A stretch of 64,000 nucleotides of DNA. Source: Actinernus sp. WN-2022 (lineage: Eukaryota > Cnidaria > Anthozoa > Actiniaria > Actinernidae). Under the pieces are notes generated by a model. That model saw only the letters and a list, made by a program, of their open reading frames with translations, was not told where the DNA came from and did not search any database. This document shows, in pieces, positions 1-11,600 of this stretch. How positions within the stretch are numbered: position 1 is the stretch's first letter; each line of letters starts with the position of its first letter. The stretch spans positions 33,771,976 to 33,835,975 of the forward strand of contig JAOWCC010000019.1 of NCBI GenBank assembly GCA_030867875.1. Direction: 5' to 3'. The translations under genes and the position numbers were made by a program.

Positions 1-243
1 TTCCCTATTTGTTGTTATTATTTCAGTCAAGGTAAATAAAATTGAAAGATTTATCAATTTCGAAACCTAAATAAAATAAATTGACAGCTCTAACTTTAAA
101 TTGAGTTAAAATAGTACTTTATACAGGAAGTCAAACAGGGTACGCTAATAAGCTGAATCTGATAAAGCAAAGTAGATTTTTACCTACACATATATGCTTC
201 TAGACCTGTATTTTATGCAAGATTATTTTACCCTCTGTAACAT

Positions 244-660
244 ATGCGATGCCGATTTGGGGAGGGTGTAGTAATAAGGATGGTTTTAATTCTCAGGAAT
301 CTTTACATTGCAGAACTGCTAGAGTTATATTTAGCCTATCACGCGATATGCCCTCTAGAGATGTCCTCCAACAGACAAGTATAGTCTCCGCAATGCTAAG
401 AAAGTGTCTGAATCGCGCTTTAATACCTATTATATGAAGAACTCTATTGCCCATAGCGGCTCCAATATCTGGAGTACGCTCTCCTCACACGTGGATGAGA
501 CTGACAAATGTTAGAATATTCGGAATGAAGGCTAGAAAGACAAAGATCTTAAACCGTATAAACTTTAACGCAGAATTCGTACAAATTGATCCACGGCATG
601 AAAATTATTACAAACTTTATTGACATGTGGTATTTTGTATAGTATTCTTAATTGTAAATA
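244..660 (+). pseudogene. LINE 3' fragment (ORF2 C-terminus)
   Basis: PIWGGCSNKDGFNSQESLHC and ARVIFSLSRDMPS are the C-terminal motif of CR1-type RTs. After a frameshift, KNSIAHSGSNIWSTLS-like residues follow. Ends in AT-rich 3' sequence and a (ATT)n tract. Confidence 0.75.
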
Positions 661-685
661 CTTTTAAATTGTAAATTTAATTTAA

Positions 686-722
686 TTATTATTATTATTA
701 TTATTATTATTACTTTTATTAT
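686..722 (+). repeat. (ATT)n microsatellite
   Basis: TATTATTATT run at the 3' side of the first LINE fragment. Confidence 0.9.
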
Positions 723-1378
723 TATCATATTATAATTAATCATTAATTTTATACATTGTTAATTAATTTTAGATACACGACCCCACAAGCGGTATCGCTT
801 TCATTCCTATCGTATTTAAATAAAAGGTATTGGACGACTTGGCGTTTTCGAGTGCAAATACGGGATAAATAAAACGAGTGCAAATATGCGAGCGTATATT
901 ACACCGGTCCGAACAGGTTTACACAGGCTTATGCATCGAAACGCATGTTTAACTTATCTTTCACTTGTGATCAATCCTATAAAGAACTACTTATAAAGCT
1001 TGATCTCTTACCATTATGTTACTGGCATGAATACTTGGACATGGTTTTCTTTTTCAAAGTAACAAAGGCTTGATAACTCTGAACCCTAATATAATTCCTA
1101 TAAATATTATATTTCAGTCAATCAGAGCTCAGCTTTACTATGAAATACAGGGCGGTATTTCATGGTTTTTCTATGAAATAGAGCGGTATTTCATGGCTAG
1201 ATCAAAGCCAATCAAAATGCAGGAAATTTCGCGCCCTTTCTCTATCAGCCAATAAGAATTCAACATTTTGAATACATAATTAGTCTGCAGACGCGCGCGG
1301 CTGCCACTCAAAATTTGTGTTTTCGGGCGAGAAAATTCGCAGTCAATATTCTCATAAATTTGTTATTTATAGTATATA

Positions 1379-1501
1379 GTTATTTCATGGTTTTCTATGG
1401 AATACCGGCGAAAATTTCACTCGAAATTCATATTATTTTGCAAATAATACAAATTTCTCGTGAAATATTCGCCGGTATTCCAAAGAAAACCATGAAATAA
1501 C
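1379..1501. mobile_element. 123-bp palindromic MITE
   Basis: Arms GTTATTTCATGGTTTTCTAT (1,379) and mirrored to 1,501, about 36 bp, continuing GGAATACCGGCGAA. Related TATTTCATGG motifs lie just upstream at 1,155-1,195. Confidence 0.8.
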
Positions 1502-1504
1502 CAG

Positions 1505-1960
1505 TAATAGTCCGCAACACAAGACCTACTCGATCGAATTCTAACCACAACTCCATCCAGTTTATCATTCGTAACTGTAAAACTACCACTTTTCAGAGAT
1601 CATACTTCAATAGAACTACAAGAATATGGAGCACTCTAGTTAATGAACTTGAGAATTTCAATATACTAGAACTGGCTACTATTTTACTGCCCTTGTAAAC
1701 ACTTATGACCCTGATGATCCACGTTCTTTCAAATCTATCTGGCTAACTTGTAATAATGTTCGCAGCCTTACACACATCATTACCTGCTCTTTTAAGCTCT
1801 TAGTTTTATATTGTATCAGTTTCATTATCTAGTATCTTTTATCCTTTTTAAGTCTATGGGCCTGCAGTAATTGGCTGTTGCGGCAACCCGGCAATAAGTT
1901 TGTGTTTATTTGTTTAGGAACAGTTTTTGCTTTTGTTTGCTTTCTAATACCTTTTGTACT
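1505..1960 (+). pseudogene. LINE 3' fragment
   Basis: Broken frames give FQRSYFNRTTRIWSTLV, then NTYDPDDPRSFKSIWL, a C-terminus seen in coral CR1-type LINEs. The GCCTGCAGTAATTGGCTG tail is the expected 3' UTR. Confidence 0.65.
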
Positions 1961-1997
1961 TATACTTAGTTAATCAATGGCGAAGCTAATAAAAAAA

Positions 1998-2176
1998 ACT
2001 TAAAAGGTTTCTGTACGCGCGCGAACCAATCAAAATGGGGCTGTTTGAGTATTAGCCAATCAGCTTTTAGCGCGCGAAAACATTTTTCAGCGCGCTCCCG
2101 CCCCGACATTTGGTTACAACAAGAAAGGCAGATATTTTCTGCTCTCAAGATAGGTTCTTCCAACAGAGCTGTAAGG
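1998..2176 (+). repeat. Promoter-like dispersed repeat, copy 1
   Basis: Two CCAAT boxes (CCAATCAAAATGG, GCCAATCAGC), an E2F-like palindrome TTTAGCGCGCGAAAA (2,066-2,080), and a block ending AACAGAGCTGTAAGGTAAG that looks like a 5' exon with splice donor. Copy 2 is at 7,440-7,614. Confidence 0.75.
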
Positions 2177-2551
2177 TAAGTGTGTATGAGCTGTGTATGT
2201 GAGCTGTGTATGTTAACTGTCGTATAAATAAAATATTACACGGAAAGTTTTTACTCATCAATTTAATTTTTTCTCGCCTCGCCGATCTGTGTTATCGTAT
2301 TGTCAAAAAAACATGCCTGAACAAGTAGCAGCCATGGTACTTATGTTCAGGCTGGGTTTCCACTTGAAAGTGTAAAATGTATGAAAGCTAACAGAAACGT
2401 GTGGGATGCGGCCTACGGCTGAATATGAAAACATATTTTACTACACCCGTTCATTAATCGGTAGCTCTCAAAGTTCGACTTTTTACCAGTCTCTGTGAAG
2501 GACGAAATCAGTACGGCCGTATTTCCCGTTGCTCTTGTTACTGCTACCTAC

Positions 2552-2683
2552 CTCCATAATGACGATGAGGAGGATTCTCTCGGCGGCTGTCATGTTAGGG
2601 AACATTCTTTGCACTGATCCTCCCATACCGAGCAGAGCCAGGTTAACCATCACAGCAACAACACCCATCACCTCCATGGCGTC
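2552..2683 (-). CDS. ANO8: ANO8 exon 12, last exon seen
   Basis: Begins [19 protein letters not shown] and ends [10 protein letters not shown] before GAG|GTAGGTAG. In ANO8 the next residues are a final helix (EH..LLLK..) that would lie in another exon. None is found to the left in this window. Confidence 0.92.
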
Positions 2684-5600
2684 CTGATAAAACCCACATG
2701 TTAAGTCTCGTCATTTAAATTGCCGATAAGGTCAAATCTTAAATCATTAATATCGATTCTACATCAAGTGAATAGGCGGTGAATAGTAGACTATTTCTTG
2801 ATTTGAGTGTTGTGTTTGAGTTATTTAACAAGTTTACGATAGTTTACCGTAGTGTGTCCTCTTATTTACCACGTCAGTTTGCGTCATCGCATGGTCAAAT
2901 TGTTGTGGATTTCATGAAACATATTTTTCTGTCTCAGAATTCTCGTTTGAACTGTGATACTAATTGTGTGCTCTTTTTATTTATATGCTATTCATTTATC
3001 CACTATTTTTTAGTGATTATGAAAACAAATTTATAGCTTGAACATACTTCTATACACAAGATACGTGCGCGTTTTAATTAGTATTTATTCCTTTGCATAA
3101 TGTCTATAAATGCTTATAATATGATACCTGATAAATTGTATTATCTTTATAGAAGCACCAATAAATCAAAATTACTCTCTTCTCAAAGGTGACAGAGCTG
3201 AATAACGGGGGCGCATGCGCGAGATATTTGCCGCCAGGAAAACACCATTGAATTTTATTCCAGTGTTCAAAATTTAAACTACACTGTTCAAAATATATGC
3301 ATTTTTTTTAGTTTCTGAAGGAAATGGTCTGAGTATTTTGCCACAAAACGCTTATTCTTCGCAGAAAACATGAAGGTACTTGCAAATGTTGAAATTTCCG
3401 CCATTTTAATTTTCGCTGCTGTCGTCCCTAGTCCACGCGCGCCACGTTATTCAGCGCTGTACCCAAAGAACTCTCCAAAAGGTCCCAGGCCCTCCCTACC
3501 TGCCATGTGCCGATGTTCTCCACTTTCTCGCCGAATGGTCTCCTGAGGTTGGTGCAAAGCTTGAAGGCATCGCTACGAATTTCAATGACGTTGTTCAGGA
3601 GGGCACAGAGTGCGGCCAGGGGGAAGGCAGAGGAGAACAACACCACGTAACCAAACTGGATGAACATCTCAAGGTAGTCTTCAAAAGTATCCTACAACAA
3701 TAAGGTGGATTTCAGAATAAGATGCTACTGTACTGCTATAAAGGTTTTCTACTTCTCTGTTTTTCTAGACTTCGTTTTCGTTCCAGATGTTGTATATGTT
3801 TCGAAAGAACATGAAAGTTTTGGAAGGCGTTGTTGGACGTGTATGAAGATGGGAGACGGCGTGCGCAAGACGGCGTGCGCAAGACCACGTTTGTAAATAA
3901 CCGGTCGATTTGTTAACTGATTACTAGTCGGCGGTTTAAATTCAACACGGCCACATAGAAAAAGTGATGTTATTAACATTACAATACAATACAATAAACT
4001 TCATTTAACGAGGGAAAAGACGTATTAACCAGGTAAGTTATCTATTAATCTCATCATCATTAATTATTCATGAGGTAACCAACCAACCATGTGTCGGAAT
4101 TCGATCATATGACGATCCTTGAAACCCCGGAAAGTACTCCCAGAACTCGCAGGAGTACATTCAACCATTTTTTTTCAGTCCAAGGACTGAATTAATTTTG
4201 ATCCAGTGTTTTGCATGGATTCTCAAACTGGGTCCAAACTCAACTTTAATGATAACATTAGCGATCTAAAAGTCTTGAAATGCGAGCTGTATTTAGAAAC
4301 GATTTCTAAATACTCGTCATGGTCATGATTTCTATTATATTCACCTCATGAATTATTAACGATCTCGAGAAGGGTCCTACAAATCACCTCACCTCATACT
4401 CCGGCATGTTGCTTTCAATCTCGGCCTGGTTCATAAGCGGGCTGTCTAGTTCCTTTGGTTTGTCTCCATCTTTCTTGGGGTCCTCTTTCTTCGCCTGTTC
4501 CTTCTCCTTCTCGACCTTCTTCTTTAGTTTCCATTCCTTCACCTTCTGTTTGACGAATGGCACCAGGGCTTCCTTGATGTTGCCAACCACTTGTTTGGTG
4601 ATCAGAAGAGCAGCCAGCGTCTGAAGGGGGGAGGGTAGGGGAGAAATTCAACAAATAGAAGTCAGTAATGAAAAGTTTATTCATTTATAAACCATTTGAT
4701 TATATGACCTGCTAACGGTTCTCCTTGGGTGTTCATTTTGGGTGTTTGATTTTTTTTCCGATCACGTTGAGTTTGGGTTACCTGTGACTCACGGTCAACG
4801 TGATGGGAATTGGGAAAAGCGCATCACAGGAAGTCCAAACTCGAGCTTAAACTGAGGTAACAAATCGAGACAAAGGGAAAATACATCAACATAACATTAT
4901 TATGAAGAATAACACCGTACATTCTTGAGTCGTGTCAGATCCTGAACGTAGAAAGCAATGTAAAACAGGGCCAGGAAGGCGTTGAAAAACTGGAACTGAA
5001 ATACAAACAAGATAAAGCATCAATATAGCGTACCACCGCGATAAACCTTTTAAAAAGCAGTACAGATTTCCATTAGAAAACTAGTTTTAATTGTCGTGAC
5101 TTACTGAAACCAGCTTGATGATAAGATGGTTCTCGTAGTTCTCCTGGAGGCGATAGTTCTCTAAAGAGTAAAGCAAATCCATAATTACTGAAATTGTTCA
5201 ATAAACAAATATAGCTTAAAAATGATTAAAGTGACTAAACGGAATCGTGAACAGTCAAAGTGTTCGTGAAATAAAACGTGAAGAGATCAGTGAAGTTCAC
5301 TGAATCCGACTACGATAACAGAACAGATTTCGCGGAAAAGTGGAAAAGAAACTGCAATAATGTAGCTGCACTGTAAGTATATAACGACAATGGGGAAACC
5401 ATTTCAATGCCACGGTATACCTCACTGGGCGGCAAAACGTCACGCGCATGCGCTTTTGATGAGCCGTGCGCGTCCTGCCAGTTTCCCGCCGAAAGTAAAA
5501 GAAAGCAAAGGCAAGCAACCCTGTTTCTAATTTTATATACGCACGTGAAATGTTTCGCGAAAAACAACAACATTACTTAAAAGCTAAGCCTAAAACTTTA

Positions 5601-8600
5601 ACAGGTTGAAGTTTTCTTAATTTGTATTAAATTCACTGTGAGTTTACTAAGTTATGAAATTTACTAAGTTATGAACGTTTTGCCGCGGCGTAACCGTAGA
5701 TTGTTTCCGTAACTTTTTCCACTTATACGTAATCCGCTATATTGAACTTCCTTTATTTGTTTCCTTATTTGATATTCTGTATGAATGAAATTGATCTGAA
5801 CTCTTCTAACAGCCATTCTGTACAAAATGGAACTCAAATTTACAGCGCATAGAGCCGGAATGACGAGCGTTCACGAGTCTTACCTTTGTCATTCAGAAAG
5901 TAGGCCAGTTTCTTGTAGTTATCATCTAACTGTCCAATACACACGGCCAGTGCTATTTTCGGCGCGAACTTGAGAGGTTTCGATGGGTTTTCCATCTTGT
6001 CTACCCAGGCCTGGAACTCAAAACAGCACAACATGGACACGAGAACGACACCGAGAGAGGCGAAAATGGCAGGCAGGGAAACGCAGTAGCGGAAGATGTT
6101 CCTCTTGAGAGACGGGTAGTGAGGCTCCAGGCGGCCTGTTATCTCGCTTCGCTTGAAATCACCCTAAAAGGGAGCAAGAGGAGGTATTAGAGAACGACAA
6201 ACCTTTCCTGCATCAGCTGATGGCCTGCAAATTAGAGACCACTCGTGAAGGATTTATGTCTGATCGAGGAGAGGCTGGCACATTGTGTTAAAAACAAGGA
6301 GAGTCTTAACTGAACTCACTTTCTAAAAGTGACCCCCCAAAGAAATAAAGATGAACCCCCTCTTTTCTGCAGGCTTCCCTATTAGTAACTTAATTAACCT
6401 TCTTATTTTAGAAGACGTGATGGTCTACCATTTTGCGGTTGTTTCTTTAATAGTGTGACGGCGTGAAATGCAGCATAGCTTTTGAATTTTGTTTACCCAC
6501 CTGAGCAGTGGTTACATTTAGTTTATCCGCCTGTTAAATTTATTCAATAATTAACTGATGTAACCTCAACTGGTTGAACATTTTTAATAGCACTGCCCCG
6601 GCTTAAGACACACCACCCCAACCCTCTCCGTAGCCTCGGCTAGTTTCTGCTTTTTGCTTACGTCCCATTTGAAACTATTTAAAGAAATGCGCACCACCTC
6701 AACCCCTCCCCCCACAAAAATGAATGCGCACCACCCCAACCCCAACCCCTCCCCCACAAAAAGGAATTGGGGCTATCTAAAGCATATACGCAGTGCTATT
6801 GTCCCAGCAGTGATAATCTCTGAATTCTGAATTTCTAACGATACCTGAAACAACCATGGGGGCTGATCAAAGCCAGGTTCCGGCTAATCCACAGATCGAA
6901 TTGGAATTTAGCGTGTCTTACCCTGAACAGTGGTCTCGGTTCCTTGAGGGCCTCTGATGGCATATCTAGGGTACCCCACCTGTAGGCCAGCTCGGCACTC
7001 TTTCGTTTCCAGGCCTCCAGGTAGAGCGTAGCCCAGACGATGTTAAATACATTGAAGGCGAGCACGCACCAATCACGTGTGACTTCACCGCGAGTGCTGA
7101 GAATAAACGTCACGATACCGAGGAACGCGGGCGCAACCAACCATTTGGTGTACATTCCAAGCCAGGCGAAATACATGGCGATCTTGACTCCAAAGTACTG
7201 ACAGATGTCATCTGCCAATACAAGGCAACGGGTGGATACTGTATTACACTTAAGTGTTCTAAGGTGCTTTGGCTGCGTCAGTTATGTAGAAATAGTTAGG
7301 ATTCATATCAATGACTTCCTTGGAGGATTTTAATTAACTACATCTATTATTCACTAGCTAAGACATAAAATACCGGGTTTTATTATACGACTTGGCGTTT
7401 TCGAGTGCAAATACGGGCTAAAACGAGTGCAAATATGAGACCGTATTACACGGGTCGCGAACAGGCGCGCGAGCCAATCGAAATGGGGCTGCTTGAGTAA
7501 CAGCCAATCAGCTTTTATCGCGCGAAAAAAACTTTTTTCAGTGCGCGCCCGCCCTCGACTGAGGCTGAGCGGTTTCTTCTCTCGAGATTTTCTTCAAACA
7601 GAGCAGTAAGGTAAGCGAAAACAAACCTTTTTTGTTCGTGTTAGCCGTCGCCTTTCAGGCTCGAAAAAATAAAACTGACTCGTAAAAATACCCAACCGTA
7701 TTACACAACTTTCCACGTAATAACCTCTTTGTATTGTATAACTATGTTAAGAACGCACCAATTATTAGCCCGTATTTTGGGTAGTTACGTTAAAATGGCT
7801 TCCCGTCACCATGGTAAATCCATTTCTCGAGCGAGCACGCAAGGTTTTTGGTTATTATGGAAAGACAATTTCGTTTCATTGCAGAATTTCTGTAATAAAT
7901 AACAGCTGTAACTCGTCATCCCTTGAGGCTCGCCAAAATATGAATGGCTCGTAAAAAACACAGCCGTATTAGAGGGGCGGCCTTCACCTCCTCGGAACCT
8001 GGAATAGTACTGGCTATCCAAACAATGCCTAACCCTGAAACAATAGTCAATACAAACCCTAACCCTAAAACAATGGAATTCTTTGTCAGTGCAGTCCAAA
8101 TGGGGTCCAATAAAATGCAAGGTTTTGAGAGGTGAAGGCCTGCTGGTATTAGATGCTTAGCCCACTAATAACCTCTATTTATGCGTAGTTAACATTAAAA
8201 ATGGCATATTTTCCACTGATATCTTCACTGGAGAAATATCGATGACGTCACTCGCCGCCTTTCTCTATGTTAAATGAACTTACAATGGCGAGCAGAAATA
8301 ATTGGATAAACTTCGCACCACCTAATACACACCTCTATACATACGATACATTGCTTAATATTCAAATTATTATTATAATCAATAGCTCTTGGAGCAAATG
8401 TAAAGAAAATATATTGTTTAAGTAAAAGTAATAATAAAATTGAGATGATTAATTTCGACCATTAGTCCCACCGTTCCCTCCTTTGTAAGCTACGTACCGA
8501 GTGGCTGTTTCTTGAAGAACGCTTGTACCCAGGACTTTTTCAGCTTGGCCAGGTCGTCATGGTTATGAAGAGGGAAGAGCTTCTCGACCACGCCTCCTGC

Positions 8601-11600
8601 TATCAGCTTGGGCACTGGGAACGAATCAAACTTATTCGATTGATCGATTGCTCAACATCTCTAGTCAGTTTAATTTCTTATGTACGGTACTTAACACTAT
8701 TCTATTCTGCAAATAACCATGTTTCCTTGACACTTCCTAGGGAATAAGGCTACTAAAACTACTAAAAGCTACCCCTTTTTGCTCTGACGAAGGGCAAGCG
8801 CTCGAAACGTCAGCTGCTACTCGCTTTCCACGGCGGTGAGCATACCTCAATCGACTTTAGTTGATTACATACCAGTACTAAAAACAAAAGTAACGACCCT
8901 TGTTACGTTCGGAACTTTATCAATGTTAAATCTGAACAAGAAATCAGGGAAAGATGCATTTGGTCGTCCATTTCGAGGCCTACTCTGGGTATCGAAAAAC
9001 GCCGCGTTTTAAGTCAACGAATGTTAAATTATGGCGTTGTATAGGGCGATCAAAGTACATATAAGCCCAAATTAGTTATACTTGATATCGATTGTACATG
9101 AGGTGAATAGTTCAACGGTAGAATATTTCTTGATTTCGGTGTTACGTCTACGGGATATTAAGGTTTATTTTTCCAATATGCTAATGTGTGATGTCATCAC
9201 ACAGAAATTAGCTTAATTCACAATTCAGCAAATGTCGGTGATGACATCATACATTAGCATATTGGAAATATAAACCTTGGAAATATAAATATAAATCCAA
9301 ATCAGGAAATATTCTACCATTGGACTATCCACTTCATGTACATAATAACTAATTTGGGCTTATATCACTTTAAAGACTGAGCTATTGAATCTTGAAACTA
9401 ACGGCGCGTTAGCGGAGTTGTCATGACGTTGAGCGATTTTCAGCAACTTTGTGCACCTTTAGAACCAAATTTATAGTTCTTTATACTGCTATTGGCATTT
9501 TACTAATTAACTTTGTACCTATCTGCATCCCCTCACAGAACTTGATTTTTCCGAGCTCGTCTCCCTCCACCGCCCTCAGACCGTTCACCATTTCTAAAAT
9601 GATGCTCTGCTTGTCACCAGACGTGAAGAATGCTGTAGGATCGTCGTGTTTTTCGAACTGTTCCTTGTCCTCCATCTTAAACTCAGTCATGCCACCACCA
9701 ATCAACTTCTTCCTAAAGCCAAGCTCTTCTGCCTGACTCAGGAGAATCTGGATAGGAAAAATACTTTGATTATTCTCCTACTTGCAGGAGTCACAGCTTC
9801 ACTTCTTTCAATACGTGTCATAAAAAAAGTGTTTACGTCGAAGATACAGGAAGCCGTTACCGGGTCTCCTAAGTCAGAGGCTTATGTTGAAGTATTCCGA
9901 CGAACTCCATGATCAAATTGGAATTTTGGTTGGTTTTTGAGGAGGGAGGAAAACCCTCTGAGCAAGGGCGAGATACCAACAAACTCAACTCACATATGGC
10001 GCCGCGTCCGGGAATCGAACCTGGGCCACAGAGGTGAGAGGCGAAGCGCTTAACCACTGCGCCACCCCGGCTCCCCCGACTCATATTTGGCCAGCCTGGG
10101 GTTTAGCCAAAACCACACCACTAGCCAGCCATGGTTTCGTTCTCAACTCACGAATTTACGATTTGGAAAGGTTTTGGGGGTGTGGACGGTTCCTCGCTCA
10201 CTCACTCCTTAAATGTTCCGTAACCTTAGACCTTTAGAAACTACATTCTGATTGGTAAAAGAAATCCCTAACCAATCACAACAAAGTTTGTAATGAGATG
10301 TATGCTTGTTCTCTAAACGAACCTGGAGAGATACAGCGATGTTGGATTTTTTTCTTGATTAGAAAAAAATTCCTAAAGTCCGTCTCTCCAATCAATACAG
10401 AGAACCGTTTTATACAAATTTGCAGGATAAATTATTTAGAGAACGCTCAAAACAGTGGCAAAGAATTTCATGATCACAATATATGTGGATCAATCGCGAT
10501 TTCTAAAAACATCACCCCCACCCCACCCCTCCCCCCTGCTTCATCCTAAATTGAATGTTAATCATTGATTACACATGTATACCCAAGGGAGGGGTGGGTG
10601 GTTAGTTTCTCAGAAACCGTTATTGAGCCATATAGGGTAACATTTACTTCTCTTAGTCAGATTGTCTTACCTCATAGTTTGCCGTCAGGTAAAACCCGTA
10701 TACCGGGCTATGTGCCATCTGTCGGACATGCACATCCAGGTCGGGTACCCGTGCCCGTAGACGGGACAACAGCCACATCACTACATAGTCCTCGGTGTCT
10801 TTAGGGAAGGTCATCAGTACATCGCATGTCTTGGATGGCGTCGAGTGCTCCCACAGCTTCGATGACAACACGAATTTCCCTGCTTTCTTGAATCCGCCTA
10901 GAATGTAAATGCGGTGAATTATAAATAAATCGTTTATTTGACGTCGAGATTCAGGGAGATGGTACCGGGTCTCCCAACTGCCAGTGGCTTGTAATTAAGT
11001 ATTCGACGAATTCCTTGGTCGAATTGGAATTTAAGTTGGTTTTGGAAGAGAAAAACCCGGAAAAAACCCTCAGAGCAAGGACGAGATACCAACAAACTCG
11101 ACTCACATATGGCGCCGAGATCAGGAATCGAACCCAGGCCTCAGAGGTGAGAGGCGCGGCACACCGCGGCAAAACGTTAATGCTCCGCTGACCGAAAGAA
11201 CGAAGGCTCTGGAGTTCAAATACAAGTTTCCGAGGTCTTAAACTTTTTTAGTAAATAATTCTTAGTAAACTCACAGTGAATTACAAATTAAGAAAATTTA
11301 AAGCCGTTGAAGTCTTAGGCTTAGCTTGTAAGTATTTTTCTTGTTTTTCGCGAAACGTTTCGTGTAAATACGCGTACGTACGTAAAACTAAAGAACAGGA
11401 GGCTACTTTCATCCTGACACACGGCACAAATCTGCTGGTTGCCGGTTTCTACCGAGCACTCTGTTATTTTGATCATGAAGGGAATATAGTTCAGTCGGAT
11501 CCGATGAATAAAATAGCCGACGGTGCTTCAAAGAGACAGGTGTCTATTACATAAAAATACATAAAACAATGCGATTGGCTCACGGGCATCAGTGGCGGAT

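Noticed and set aside
4406..4624. Plus-strand Ser/Phe-rich ORF
   Set aside because: Antisense shadow of the lysine-rich ANO8 exon 10.
10011..10064. A functional tRNA gene
   Set aside because: A and B boxes are present, but the acceptor stem does not close and the sequence continues into a SINE body shared by other copies.
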